From: Isoptericola peretonis
GTDB lineage: Bacteria; Actinomycetota; Actinomycetes; Actinomycetales; Cellulomonadaceae
Assembly: GCA_023241745.1 (NCBI GenBank)
Contig: JALQCY010000005.1
Location: 353,469-417,468, forward strand
DNA length: 64,000 bases
Direction: 5' to 3'
Shown: one piece after another, positions 28,202 through 37,387 of the stretch
Position numbering within the stretch: the first letter of the stretch is position 1
Layout of the letters: each line of letters opens with the position of its first letter
Notes under the pieces: generated by a model
What the model was told of the DNA's origin: nothing
Seen by the model: the letters and a program-made list of their open reading frames with translations, nothing else
Database searches by the model: none
Made by a program: the position numbers and the translations under genes

Positions 28202-28633
28202 TCAGGACCGGTCCGCCCGGACCATCCCGAGGCTCTGCGGCGCCGACTCGACGAACCCGAGCCTGCGGTACAGCGGACGGCCCGGCGCATCCGCCATGAG
28301 GGTGACGTACGGGTTCGCGGGCGCGCGCTCGTCGATCTGGGCGAGCAGCCACTCGAGCACCCGGCGGCCCAGCCCTTGTCGCTGATGGCCGGGGAGAGTC
28401 GCCATGTCGGCGAGGTGGAAGTACCAGCCCCCGTCGCCCAGCACCCGCCCCATCGCGACCGACTCGCCGGACGGCCGGTGGCGCACGTGGGCGAACGCCC
28501 AGCTGTTCGCCACGGCGTACCCCGCCTGCTCCCGCGTCTTCGGGCTGAGGCCCGAGTCGCGGCGCAGACGCACGTACGCGTCGACGTCCGGTGCGGTGGG
28601 GACGAGCTCGTACGGGTCGGCCAGGTCGGTCAT
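28202..28633 (-). CDS. GNAT family N-acetyltransferase
   Basis: The 143-residue GNAT protein has the acetyl-CoA loop in DMATLPGHQRQGLGRRVLEW (Q-x-x-G-x-G form) and the C-terminal RPLYRRLGFVESAPQS motif (Tyr and Gly-Phe). Short GNATs of this type acetylate small amines or antibiotics, but no substrate can be assigned. ATG 28633 follows TAGGGT (28641-28646) by 7 bases without a ribosome site. It converges with the aldo/keto reductase operon. Confidence 0.83.
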   Translation of the reverse strand: MTDLADPYELVPTAPDVDAYVRLRRDSGLSPKTREQAGYAVANSWAFAHVRHRPSGESVAMGRVLGDGGWYFHLADMATLPGHQRQGLGRRVLEWLLAQIDERAPANPYVTLMADAPGRPLYRRLGFVESAPQSLGMVRADRS

Positions 28634-28673
28634 GCCGCCGACCCTAGGGTGCCCGGGCGACAGGCGCCGCCCC

Positions 28674-29882
28674 TCAGACGCGCTCGGCGACCTTTGCCTC
28701 CGCCCGCTGCGCCGGACGGGCCGCGGGAGCCAGGAACGCGGCCGCGGCGACGAGGACGAGCACCACGACCAGGGCGGGGCGCAGCCCGTAGTGCTCACCC
28801 AGGAAGCCGAGCACCGGCGGGCCCACGAGGAACGCGACGTAGCCGAGGGTGGCGGCGAGGGACACGCGGGCGGCGGGGTTCTCCCCGGAGTCCCCGGCGG
28901 CCGAGATCGCGACGGGGAACCCGAGCGAGGCGCCCAGGCCCCACAGGACGGCCGCGGCGGCGGCCACCCACGGCTGGTCGACGAAGATGACGATCGCCAG
29001 CCCGGCCGCGCCCACCAGCGAGCTCGCGCACAGCACCGCCGCTCGGCCGTACCGGTCCACGAACCGCCCGCCCACGAACCGGCCCGCCGTCATCGCCGCG
29101 GCGAACACGGCGTAGACGGCGGAGCCGAGCGCCGGGTCGAAGCCGTGCCCGTCCACCATGACGAGCGGCAGCCAGTCGTTGGCCGTGCCCTCGGCGAGCG
29201 CGAGCGCCAGGATGATGCCGCCGATGAGCAGCAGACGGGCGTCCTTCCAGACCGCGGGGGCCCGGACGGCGCCGTCCGGCCCGGGTCCCGCCTTGCCGGC
29301 GGTCGCCCGCCGGCCGACGCCCGAGGGAACGGACCGGATCGCCACCGCGAGCGCCGCGAGCATCAGCGCGGCGACGATCAGCAGGTGCGCGACGACGGGG
29401 AACGCGACCGCCGTGAGCACCATCCCCGCGACGGCGCCCACCACGGTGCCCAGGCTGAAGAACCCGTGCATGGCCGGCATCGCCGACCGGCCGAGCAGCT
29501 GCTCCACCTCGGCGCCCTCGATGTTCAGGGCGATCTCGCCGCCGCCCATCCCGAAGCCCACGAGACCGAGGCCGAGGGCGACGACCACGCCCGAGCCGAG
29601 CCCCGCCCCGAGCCCGACGACGGCGACGCCGACCGCCATCGCGACGGCCCCCACGGCCATGACCGGCCGCGTGCCCCAGCGCGACACGAACGGCCCGGAC
29701 ACGACGATGCCGATCATCGACCCGACGGAGAGCCCGAAGAGGATGAGCCCCATCTGCCCGGTCGACGCGCCGACGAGGTCGCGCACGTCCGGGGTGCGCG
29801 TGACCCAGGAGGAGATGGCGATGCCGTTCAGGAAGAACAGCGCGAACAGGGCGTTGCGGCGCGCGCGAAGGCTGGCGGTCAC
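28674..29882 (-). CDS. MFS transporter
   Basis: The 402-residue protein has about twelve hydrophobic helices and the MFS motif SGPFVSRWGTRPVMAVGA after helix 2. It resembles the YbjJ/FucP-like sugar-transporter subgroup through GGGEIALNIEGAEVE in helix 4. The C-terminus AQRAEAKVAERV is cytoplasmic. The start codon is GTG 29882, and only a weak ribosome-site-like GGAG lies upstream. The GH35 gene is on the same strand 39 bases away, so uptake of a beta-galactoside or product sugar is possible but not shown. Confidence 0.8.
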   Translation of the reverse strand: MTASLRARRNALFALFFLNGIAISSWVTRTPDVRDLVGASTGQMGLILFGLSVGSMIGIVVSGPFVSRWGTRPVMAVGAVAMAVGVAVVGLGAGLGSGVVVALGLGLVGFGMGGGEIALNIEGAEVEQLLGRSAMPAMHGFFSLGTVVGAVAGMVLTAVAFPVVAHLLIVAALMLAALAVAIRSVPSGVGRRATAGKAGPGPDGAVRAPAVWKDARLLLIGGIILALALAEGTANDWLPLVMVDGHGFDPALGSAVYAVFAAAMTAGRFVGGRFVDRYGRAAVLCASSLVGAAGLAIVIFVDQPWVAAAAAVLWGLGASLGFPVAISAAGDSGENPAARVSLAATLGYVAFLVGPPVLGFLGEHYGLRPALVVVLVLVAAAAFLAPAARPAQRAEAKVAERV

Positions 29883-29921
29883 GAGGGGGAGGGCTCCTGC
29901 CGAGACGGTGGGACCACGAGC

Positions 29922-32300
29922 CTAGGCGGTCGGCGGCTCGTCGTTGACCGCGGCGAGCATCACGCGGGCGACCCGCACGACGTCGACCGCCGCGACCGCG
30001 ATGCCGTCGGGCACGTCCCGCACGGACGGGTCGACCCAGACGCCGGTGGCGCGGCGCCAGGGCAGCAGCTCGAGCGTCACGCCGTCGCGGACGACGTCGT
30101 CGCGCCACGGGGTGAGGTCGACGTCCCAGTCGCGGCCGTGCCAAAAGTGGTCGCTCACGACCTCCGCGCGCCCGTCGTGGTGCACGAGCGCGCGGCCGAC
30201 GTCGCCGGTCCACGCGATGCGCAGCAGGGCACGGTCGACGCCGTCCAGCGCCTCGGCGGGCACGTCGAGGTGCACGCGGGCGGCCCCCGAGAAATCGGTC
30301 GGCGCGCTGAGGCGGCCCATCGGGCCGCCCTTGGTCGACACCGGCGGGGCCGGGGCCGTCGGGTGCAGGTCCGCCGCGACCCGGCGGTGACCGGCGCCCG
30401 GGACCGACACCGTCCACGTGGACCAGAGCGGGCCCTCCCCCTGGGCGGTGACGACGGCGGTCCACTCGGTCGACGCCGTCAGGGACGGGGGCGCGGGCAG
30501 CAGGGACACCGTCGTCGCCGGGGCGCCGGTGTGCACGACGAGCGCTCCGTCGAGCGAATAGACCGGCGCGTCGGACAGCACCAGCCGGTCGCGGCCGAAG
30601 ACGTCGAGCCGGTAGAGCCGGTTCGCCGTCGCGTCGTCGAGCACGAGGACGTCGACGCCGGGCAGGCCCACCACCGTGCCGGGGCCGGGCGGCACGATCA
30701 GGTCGAGCACCGTCGTGCCGTTCTCGCGCCGGGCGGTGACCGGGCCCGCCGCGGCGACGTCGCCGTCGAGCACCAGCTCGACCGGGACGCCGTCGGTCGC
30801 GACCAGCACGACGACCTCGCGCGCCCCGTCGGTACCGTCGGCGGCGATCCGCGTGAGGACCTGCGCCGTCGCGCTGCGCAGCACCAGCCCGTCGGCGAGG
30901 GGGTACCGCACCGGCCACGCGACCGAGACGCCGGCGGGCAGGTCCACCGGCCGCGACGGCACGGTCACGGTCGCGTCGTCGAGCGCGACGGCGAGCTGCA
31001 CCCCCGGCTGCGGAGGCAGCGGGCGGCGGGCGGGCTGGTAGGTGGTGAGGAAGACGTACCCGCGACCCCCGTCGGAGCGCACCGACCAGCGCAGCGCGCC
31101 CTGGTCGTTCATGTCGTCCGCGTCCTCGCTGCCGCCGCCCACCGTCGTCGTCATGGCCGCCAGCGCCGCGCCGTCGTGCTGGAGCCACAGGTGCTGGCGC
31201 CGCAGCAGGTGGTGGTGGAGCCGCACCTGCCCGTGCTCGCCGACCGGCGCCCCGAAGTCGTACGTGCGCGTGGGCACGTCGTTCGGGTACCCCGTCGCGT
31301 GCGACTCCTGCTCCGTGCCGTGCGGCCCCACGCGCTGGGTGCCGCCCGCGTACATGTAGTACCCCTGCCACACCGAGCCGCTGCCGATCTTCGCCAGCGC
31401 CAGCGCCGCCACGTCCTGCGGCGTCACCGACGGGCGCCGGTGGTAGGCGACGTGCATCCCGCCGCCCAGCTCGCACGTCGCGTACGGCACGTCGTCGTCC
31501 TTCGGCGCGGCGCCCGCGCCGTCGCCGTCTCCGGAGCCCTCGAGCGTGATCCCGTCGAGCGCCTCGCGCAGGTCCGCGCCCACCGACAGGTCGTCGCGCA
31601 CGGTGCTGTAGCGGAAGTGCACGGGCGAGAACGCCGGCCACTCCGTGTCGGTGTCTTCCCAGAACCCGTCCGCGTACGCGCTGTACACCGGCAGCAGGGT
31701 GGGCGGCACCTGCGCCCCGCCCCAGCCCGTGGCGGTCCAGACCGGCACCCGCAGCCCCGCCTGCTCGGCGATGGTCCGCAGCGTCGCCAGGTGCTCGGGC
31801 TGGTCGTACAGCTCGTTGTCCAGCTGGGCCCCGACCACCGGGCCGCCGTCGGCGTGCGTCAGCCCGTCGAGCTGCGCGATCGTCTGGGCGTAGAACGCCC
31901 GCACGAGGTCCAGGTAGGCCGGGTCGTTCGTCCGGACGGCCAGGTCGCGCGCGACGAGCCAGTCCGGGAACCCGCCGTGCCGCGCCTCGCCGTGCGCCCA
32001 CGGCCCCAACCGCACCACCACGTCCAGCCCGTGCCGCCCGGCCAGCTCGACGAACGCCCGCAGGTCCAGGTCCCCGCCCCAGCGGAAGTCCCCGGGCCCG
32101 GGCTCGTGCGCCTGCCAGAACACGTACGTCGCCACCGAGTCCAGCCCGCCCGCCCTCGCGTGCCCCAGCACCTCCGACCACCGCTCGCGCGGGATGCGGG
32201 CGTAGTGCACCTCGCCGGTCACGGGGAACCACGGTCGCCCGTCGCGCTCCAGGTACCTGCGGGTCACCCGGACCTCCCGGGTGGGGGCGTCGGCGTGCAT
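29922..32300 (-). CDS. Beta-galactosidase, glycoside hydrolase family 35
   Basis: The 792-residue enzyme has the GH35 beginning FPVTGEVHYARIPRERWSEV, the acid/base Glu163 in GAQLDNELYDQ and the probable nucleophile Glu277 in ATCELGGGMHVAYHRRP. Sugar-binding beta domains follow from about 390. It has no signal peptide, so it is cytoplasmic and works on imported oligosaccharides. ATG 32300 has an AGAGGA ribosome site 8 bases upstream. The MFS gene lies downstream on the same strand. A beta-galactosidase role is known for the family, but the natural substrate may be a plant galactan fragment. Confidence 0.9.
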   Translation of the reverse strand: MHADAPTREVRVTRRYLERDGRPWFPVTGEVHYARIPRERWSEVLGHARAGGLDSVATYVFWQAHEPGPGDFRWGGDLDLRAFVELAGRHGLDVVVRLGPWAHGEARHGGFPDWLVARDLAVRTNDPAYLDLVRAFYAQTIAQLDGLTHADGGPVVGAQLDNELYDQPEHLATLRTIAEQAGLRVPVWTATGWGGAQVPPTLLPVYSAYADGFWEDTDTEWPAFSPVHFRYSTVRDDLSVGADLREALDGITLEGSGDGDGAGAAPKDDDVPYATCELGGGMHVAYHRRPSVTPQDVAALALAKIGSGSVWQGYYMYAGGTQRVGPHGTEQESHATGYPNDVPTRTYDFGAPVGEHGQVRLHHHLLRRQHLWLQHDGAALAAMTTTVGGGSEDADDMNDQGALRWSVRSDGGRGYVFLTTYQPARRPLPPQPGVQLAVALDDATVTVPSRPVDLPAGVSVAWPVRYPLADGLVLRSATAQVLTRIAADGTDGAREVVVLVATDGVPVELVLDGDVAAAGPVTARRENGTTVLDLIVPPGPGTVVGLPGVDVLVLDDATANRLYRLDVFGRDRLVLSDAPVYSLDGALVVHTGAPATTVSLLPAPPSLTASTEWTAVVTAQGEGPLWSTWTVSVPGAGHRRVAADLHPTAPAPPVSTKGGPMGRLSAPTDFSGAARVHLDVPAEALDGVDRALLRIAWTGDVGRALVHHDGRAEVVSDHFWHGRDWDVDLTPWRDDVVRDGVTLELLPWRRATGVWVDPSVRDVPDGIAVAAVDVVRVARVMLAAVNDEPPTA

Positions 32301-32340
32301 GGGGTCCTCTCGTCGGTGGCGGGGCGATGCCCGCACGAAC

Positions 32341-32838
32341 CTAGGCCCTCGAGAGCAGGAACAGCCGCACCACCCGTCCCGAGTCGCGCTCGTAGGCGCG
32401 GTACCCGGGCCACTGCGCCTCGATGCGCGCCCACAGCGCGTCCCGCTCGGCGTCGCCGGTGACGAGCGTGGCGTGCACCGGGTGGCGACGGCCGCGGACG
32501 CTGACCGCCGCGTCGGGGTGCGCGAGCAGGTTGTACGTCCACGCGGGGTGCCGGCCGCGCGCGAACGACGTGCCCGCCACGACCAGCCGCACGGTGCCGT
32601 CCGGGGCCACGACGGGCGTGTACATGAGGTACGTGTCGCGCGGCTCTCCCGAGCGCGCGCCGGTCGTGTGCAGCACGAGCGACGGCACCAGCACGGCGCT
32701 GAGCTGGAAGCGGCCGCGGGTGAGCCGCGCGAGCACCCGTTCCACCGGCGGCAGCACGACGGGCGCGACCGCGCGGAACGCGCGCGTGCGCGTCACGGGG
32801 GCGACGACGGACCGGACCACGTGCAGCGCGCTGGTCAT
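32341..32838 (-). CDS. Deazaflavin (F420)-dependent nitroreductase family protein
   Basis: The 165-residue protein has a split-barrel fold signature: LVLHTTGARSGEPRDTYLMY, VVAGTSFARGRHPAWTYNLLAHPDAAVSV and the conserved WARIEAQWPGYRAY. These match Ddn-like F420-binding proteins. Such proteins reduce quinones or nitro compounds with F420H2, so the organism probably makes F420. No partner gene is present here. ATG 32838 overlaps the divergent gene's start region by 1-2 bases, and a CAGAAT hexamer (32844-32849) on the minus strand lies 5 bases upstream. Confidence 0.85.
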   Translation of the reverse strand: MTSALHVVRSVVAPVTRTRAFRAVAPVVLPPVERVLARLTRGRFQLSAVLVPSLVLHTTGARSGEPRDTYLMYTPVVAPDGTVRLVVAGTSFARGRHPAWTYNLLAHPDAAVSVRGRRHPVHATLVTGDAERDALWARIEAQWPGYRAYERDSGRVVRLFLLSRA

Positions 32839-32842
32839 GCCT

Positions 32843-32849
32843 CATTCTG
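32843..32849. promoter_or_regulatory. Overlapping divergent -10 elements
   Basis: CATTCT (32843-32848) on the plus strand and CAGAAT (32844-32849) on the minus strand overlap by 5 bases. Each lies 5-6 bases from one of the two divergent start codons. The two promoters would compete for polymerase. Confidence 0.4.
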
Positions 32850-32854
32850 GGGTG

Positions 32855-33277
32855 GTGACGTCGCGGAGCCGGTCGGAACGCGCCCTGCGGGCGGTCTGGC
32901 TGCTGTGGGCGGCCGGGTTCCTCGTCGGCACCACCACCCACGTGGTCGACCTCGTGCTGGCCGGGCCGGACGTCTATGTCGGGTTCCCCGCCGGCGTGCG
33001 CGCCTTCTGGGTGGCTCTGACGGTCATCGACCCGCTGGTCGTGACGCTGCTCCTGCTGCGGAGGCGGGCCGGGGTCGTCCTCGGCGTCGTGGTGATGGTC
33101 GCCGACGTCGCGGTGAACGGGAGCGTGCTCGCGGCCACGGGCACGGGGCTGGCCGGACTGGTGCCGCAGACGTTGTTCGGGGTGTTCGTCGTGCTCACCG
33201 CGCGCCCGCTCGCCGCGTGGTTCCGGGCACCGCTCACGTCCGGCCGGCGCCCACCCCGCGGAGGAACACGCTCGTGA
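32855..33277 (+). CDS. Hypothetical membrane protein with four helices
   Basis: The 140-residue protein has four hydrophobic segments (about residues 10-30, 45-62, 70-90, 100-120) and short arginine-rich ends. I do not recognise a conserved family. GTG 32855 is preferred because CATTCT lies 6 bases upstream. ATG 32837 is in frame but sits inside the divergent gene's start codon region. The last 44 bases overlap the converging TetR gene. Confidence 0.6.
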   Translation: MTSRSRSERALRAVWLLWAAGFLVGTTTHVVDLVLAGPDVYVGFPAGVRAFWVALTVIDPLVVTLLLLRRRAGVVLGVVVMVADVAVNGSVLAATGTGLAGLVPQTLFGVFVVLTARPLAAWFRAPLTSGRRPPRGGTRS

Positions 33278-33815
33278 CGAGCGCGCTGGCGCCCTCGGCG
33301 CCGAGCCGCCCGTCCACGACGAGGCGGATCACTCTCTCGTAGAGGCCGGTCAGCACCTCGACGTGCAGCTCGAGCGGCACGTCCTCGCGCAGCTCGCCCG
33401 AGTCGATGCCCCGCTGCAGCAGCTCGCGCACGGGCGCCAGCACCCGCCGCTCGAGCTCCGCCGGCTTGTCGAGGTACTTCTCCCGCATGTGGGCCAGCGC
33501 CGCGTACCGGGTGGCGGAGCGGAAGAACGCCCGGCTCAGGCGGGCGACCCCCTCGAGGACGTCGACCGAGTCGAGCTCCGCCGCCGCGATGTTGTCCGTG
33601 AGGTCGGCGAGGGCCGCACTCGTGAGGCCGACGAGCAGCGCCTCGCGGTTGGGGAAGTAGCGGTACAGCGTGGCGCGCCCGATGCCGGCCGCCGCGGCGA
33701 CGTCGGCCATGCTCGCCGACTCGCCCCGCTCGGCGATGACTCGCGCGGCGGCGTCCACGATCTCCCGCCTGACTCCCGCGGAGACCGCCCCTTCCTCTCG
33801 CTCCTGCGCACCCAT
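33234..33815 (-). CDS. TetR family transcriptional regulator
   Basis: This is a 193-residue regulator. The helix-turn-helix is at about 15-60 with ADVAAAAGIGRATLYRYFPNREALL. The effector domain carries a TetR_C-type helix bundle of unknown ligand. It is divergent from an aldo/keto reductase, and a perfect inverted repeat with 8-bp arms sits between them, so the reductase is the likely target. ATG 33815 lacks a clear ribosome site. The end overlaps the converging membrane protein gene by 44 bases. The frame extends upstream of the start only as non-coding sequence. Confidence 0.85.
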   Translation of the reverse strand: MGAQEREEGAVSAGVRREIVDAAARVIAERGESASMADVAAAAGIGRATLYRYFPNREALLVGLTSAALADLTDNIAAAELDSVDVLEGVARLSRAFFRSATRYAALAHMREKYLDKPAELERRVLAPVRELLQRGIDSGELREDVPLELHVEVLTGLYERVIRLVVDGRLGAEGASALVTSVFLRGVGAGRT

Positions 33816-33857
33816 GTGAGAAGCATAGTTGCCAGTTCCATACAGCTGTGCTCTGAT

Positions 33858-33877
33858 ATGAGACATCAGTGTCTCAT
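33858..33877. promoter_or_regulatory. Inverted repeat, probable operator of the TetR regulator
   Basis: ATGAGACA, 4 bases, TGTCTCAT, a perfect dyad. It is centred 26 bp before the reductase ATG (33894) and 52 bp upstream of the regulator's ATG, ending just before the reductase ribosome site. Confidence 0.7.
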
Positions 33878-33893
33878 CAGGACGGAGCCCATC

Positions 33894-34859
33894 ATGACCA
33901 GCACCACCCGGCTGCGCCGCCTCGGGCGCACCGACATCGAGATCTCGCCCATCGGCCTCGGCTGCATGCAGATGGGCGGCCGAGGCATGATCGAGCGCGT
34001 CTTCCCCGTGATGCCGCAGGAGACGGCGACCGCTGTCGTGCGCGCGGCGCTCGACGGCGGGATCACCTGGCTCGACACGGCCGAGATGTACGGCAGGGGC
34101 CAGTCGGAACGAACGCTGAGCACGGCGCTCCGCGACCTCGGCGTGCCGCCCGGGGCGGTCCGCGTCGCCACCAAGTGGTCGCCGCTGGGACGGACCGCCG
34201 GGAGCATCGGGCGCACCTTCGGCGACCGGGTGGCGGCGCTGCAGGGGTACCCGGTCGACCTGCACCAGATCCACATGCCGTACGCGCTGTCCTCGCTGGA
34301 CGCGCAGGTCGACGCGATGGCAGACCTCGCCGACGCGGGCCTCGTCGGCAGCATCGGCGTGAGCAACTTCGGCGCCGCCCGGCTGGAGCGAGCTGCCCTG
34401 CGCCTCGCCGCCCGGGGCCACACCCTGGCCAGCAACCAGGTCCAGATCAACCTGCTGCACCGGGACGTCGAGACCAACGGTGTGCTGCGGGTGGCCCAGG
34501 AGCACGGCATCACGTTGATCGGCTACTCGCCGCTGCGCCAGGGGCTGCTCACCGGGCGCTTCCACGAGGACCCGGCCGTCTTCGCCGCGCTCCCGCCCCT
34601 GCGCCGCCTCGTGATCGGCGGACGGCGGACGCTCGAACGCACCGCGCCGCTGGTCCGCGAGCTCACGGCGATCGCTGCCGCGCACGGCGTCACGCCCGCG
34701 GCCGTCGCCCTCGCGTGGGTGATCACCCACTACGGGGAGACGGTGGTCTGCATCCCAGGCGCCTCCGGCCCCAGGCAGGCGGCGGCAAACGCCGAGGTCA
34801 TGGCCCTGAGGCTCACCGCGGGCGAGGTCGCCGCGCTCGACGAACGGAGCCGGGCCTGA
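33894..34859 (+). CDS. Aldo/keto reductase
   Basis: The 321-residue reductase has IGLGCMQMGGRGMIERVF at the N-terminus and tetrad residues in WLDTAEMYGRGQSERTL (Asp, Tyr), VATKWSP (Lys) and QIHMPYA (His). The C-terminus VCIPGASGPRQAAANAE is the NADPH site. ATG 33894 has GGACGGAG 6 bases upstream. A TetR gene is divergent and a dyad lies in the gap, suggesting induction by a carbonyl or quinone compound. A strong hairpin straddles the stop. Confidence 0.88.
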   Translation: MTSTTRLRRLGRTDIEISPIGLGCMQMGGRGMIERVFPVMPQETATAVVRAALDGGITWLDTAEMYGRGQSERTLSTALRDLGVPPGAVRVATKWSPLGRTAGSIGRTFGDRVAALQGYPVDLHQIHMPYALSSLDAQVDAMADLADAGLVGSIGVSNFGAARLERAALRLAARGHTLASNQVQINLLHRDVETNGVLRVAQEHGITLIGYSPLRQGLLTGRFHEDPAVFAALPPLRRLVIGGRRTLERTAPLVRELTAIAAAHGVTPAAVALAWVITHYGETVVCIPGASGPRQAAANAEVMALRLTAGEVAALDERSRA

Positions 34860-34882
34860 GGAACACCCCGGGCCCGGCTCCG
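34845..34882. terminator. Strong hairpin over the aldo/keto reductase stop
   Basis: Two 12-bp arms (34845-34856 and 34871-34882) pair perfectly around a 14-base loop that holds the stop codon. It lies between converging genes and is probably a terminator. Confidence 0.55.
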
Positions 34883-34904
34883 CGGGCTCGTCACGCGACG
34901 GCGA

Positions 34905-37373
34905 TCACGCGACGGTGGACGCCACCAGCCGCGGGTCGGCGACGGTCACGGCGTACGTGTCGCCCGTGACGACGAGCGTCGCGTGCGGCGTCGACGTGCC
35001 CGGCAGCTCCCGCTTCTCGGAGCGGCGGGCGCTGGTGATGGCGCCTCCGGTGGTGTGCTGCACGTCCTCGGCGTCGACCTCCGGGGTCGCGGCGACGTGC
35101 GACGCCACCCAGACCTCCACGTCGCCGGGCTCGACGACGCGCGCCAGGCGCCGGTCGGCGAACGCGAGCCGCGTGGTCGGGACGGAGAACGTCACGACGG
35201 CGGACTCCCCCGGCTCGAGCGTCACCCGCCGGTAGGCGAGCAGCTGTGCCACCGGCCGGGTGACGGAGCCGACGACGTCGCGCCCGTAGAGCTGCACGAC
35301 GTCCGACCCGGCGACCGTCCCGGTGTTGGTCACCCGCACGGCCGCGACGAACGTCCCGCCGGCCCGGACCTCGGCGTCGACCGTCAGGTCGGTGTACGCG
35401 AACGACGTGTACGACAGGCCGAATCCGAACGGCCGCAGCGGCGTCGAGTCCGTCGACGTGACGTCGGAGGGCCCGCCCAGCACGGGGTGCAGGTAGGAGT
35501 ACGGCTGCGCCCCCGCGGACCGCGGCAGCGACACGGGCAGGCGCCCGGACGGGTTCACCGCGCCGGCGACCGCCGCGGCGACGGCGGTGCCGCCCTCCTC
35601 GCCGGGGAAGAACGCCTGCAGGACCGCGCCGGGGCGCCGGTCCCCGGAGTCCCCGGCCACGTCGAGGGCCCAGTCGATCGCGTACGGGCGCCCGCTGAGC
35701 ACCACCATGACGACAGGGGTGCCGGTGGCCAGCACGGCCTCGACGAGCCCGCGCTGCACGCCGGGCAGCTCGAGCGACTCCGCGTCGTTGCCCTCGCCCA
35801 CCGTGCCGCGGCCGAACAGGCCCGCATGGTCGCCCACCACGACGACGGCCACGTCGGCGGAGGCCGCCGCGGCGACCGCCTCCGCGAACCCGGAGGTGTC
35901 CTCGCCCTCCACGTCGCAGCCGGCGGCGTGCACCAGCTCGGGCTGCGGCAGGCCGGCGGTGCGGAACGCGCCACCGAGCGACTCGAAGACGGTGGGGATG
36001 TGGAAGCCCTTGGGCACCTCGGGGTGGTGCGCCAGCACGTGGTTCGCGAACGAGTAGCAGCCCATGAGCGCGTCGCTCCGGTGGGCGTTCGGCCCGACCA
36101 CGGCGACCCGCGTCGGGGCGGCGCTCCACCGGCTCAGGGGCAGCAGCTCGTCGTTGGACAGCAGCACCAGCGACTCCTCGGCGAGGCGTCGTGCGACGTC
36201 CCGGTGCGCGGGCGAGTCCAGGTCGACGCGCTCGGGCGGCTCGCCGACGAAGGCGTCGTCGTCGAGCAGACCGAGCTCCTCCTTCTGCGCGAGCGCGCGC
36301 AGGACGGCGCGGTCCACGTACCACTCGTCCACCCGGCCGTCGCGGACCAGGGCGGCCAGCGGCTCGAGGTAGGCGTCGCCGGACGGCAGCTCGACGTCCA
36401 GCCCGGCCTCGAGCGCCTGCGCCGCGGCCTCGCCGCGGTCGGCGGCCACCCGGTGCATCACCTCGAGGAACGCGACGCCGAAGTAGTCCGCCACGACGGT
36501 GCCGTCGAAGCCCCACCGCTCGCGCAGGATGCCGGTGAGGTACTCCTCGCTGGCGTGCATGGGCTCGCCGTCCACGTCCACGTAGGTGGCCATGACCGAC
36601 CGCACGCCGCCGTCCAGCACCGCCATCTCGAACGGCGGGAGGAAGACGTCCGCCATCTCGCGCGGCCCGGCCGACACCGGGGCGTGGTTGCGCCCCGCGT
36701 GCGAGGCCGAGTACCCGGCGAAGTGCTTGAGGGTCGCGTGCACCCCGGCGCCCTGCAGGCCCTGCACGTAGGCGGTGCCGACCGTGCCGACGAGGTACGG
36801 GTCCTCGCCGATGCACTCGTCGACGCGGCCCCAGCGCGGGTCGCGCACGACGTCCAGCACGGGCGCGAGGCCCTGGTGGATGCCCAGCTCGCGCATGGAC
36901 TCCCCGATCACGCGGCCCATCTCGGCCACGAGGTCGGGGTCGAACGACGCGCCCCAGGCGAGCGGCGTCGGGAACGTCGCCGCCTTCCACGCCGACAGGC
37001 CGGTCAGGCACTCCTCGTGCACGAGGGCGGGGATGCCCAGGCGCGTCTCGGCCTTGAGGCGGCGCTGCTCGCCCCACAGCCAGGCGGCCCGCTCCGCGGG
37101 CTCCACCGGCCGGGTGCCGTACACGCGCGTGTAGTGGCCGATGCCGTGGCGCGTGACCTCCTCGAGCCGGCCGCCTCCGCCGGCCGCCATCTCGCCCTGC
37201 ATCGGCGCGACGACGTCGCCGCCCTGGTCGAGCCAGAAGCCGACCAGCTGGGCCAGCTTCTCGTCGAGCGTCATCTGCGCGTGCAGCGCGGCGACGCGCT
37301 CGGACACCACCGGCAGGGCCCGGGTCCTGGGGGTCTCGGGCGAGGCGGCGGGTGCCACGGGGGCGTGGGTCAC
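34905..37373 (-). CDS. Glycoside hydrolase family 3, beta-glucosidase
   Basis: The 822-residue enzyme has the GH3 catalytic domain (about 30-330), with KHFAGYS near 216 and the nucleophile Asp296 in GTVVADYFGV. A second alpha/beta domain follows (about 380-610), then a fibronectin-III-like end (RPFGFGLSYTSFAYTD through LEPGESAVVTFSVP). There is no signal peptide, so it acts on imported oligosaccharides. GTG 37373 is chosen because GAAGGAGA lies 6 bases upstream. ATG 37391 overlaps the permease stop but has no ribosome site. It is the last gene of the ABC operon and probably cleaves the imported sugar. Confidence 0.9.
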   Translation of the reverse strand: MTHAPVAPAASPETPRTRALPVVSERVAALHAQMTLDEKLAQLVGFWLDQGGDVVAPMQGEMAAGGGGRLEEVTRHGIGHYTRVYGTRPVEPAERAAWLWGEQRRLKAETRLGIPALVHEECLTGLSAWKAATFPTPLAWGASFDPDLVAEMGRVIGESMRELGIHQGLAPVLDVVRDPRWGRVDECIGEDPYLVGTVGTAYVQGLQGAGVHATLKHFAGYSASHAGRNHAPVSAGPREMADVFLPPFEMAVLDGGVRSVMATYVDVDGEPMHASEEYLTGILRERWGFDGTVVADYFGVAFLEVMHRVAADRGEAAAQALEAGLDVELPSGDAYLEPLAALVRDGRVDEWYVDRAVLRALAQKEELGLLDDDAFVGEPPERVDLDSPAHRDVARRLAEESLVLLSNDELLPLSRWSAAPTRVAVVGPNAHRSDALMGCYSFANHVLAHHPEVPKGFHIPTVFESLGGAFRTAGLPQPELVHAAGCDVEGEDTSGFAEAVAAAASADVAVVVVGDHAGLFGRGTVGEGNDAESLELPGVQRGLVEAVLATGTPVVMVVLSGRPYAIDWALDVAGDSGDRRPGAVLQAFFPGEEGGTAVAAAVAGAVNPSGRLPVSLPRSAGAQPYSYLHPVLGGPSDVTSTDSTPLRPFGFGLSYTSFAYTDLTVDAEVRAGGTFVAAVRVTNTGTVAGSDVVQLYGRDVVGSVTRPVAQLLAYRRVTLEPGESAVVTFSVPTTRLAFADRRLARVVEPGDVEVWVASHVAATPEVDAEDVQHTTGGAITSARRSEKRELPGTSTPHATLVVTGDTYAVTVADPRLVASTVA

Positions 37374-37387
37374 GGAATCTCCTTCGG

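Noticed and set aside
29922-32300. GH35 and GH3 genes as one polysaccharide utilisation locus
   Set aside because: They are separated by a TetR/reductase block, face different regulators and share no operator sequence.
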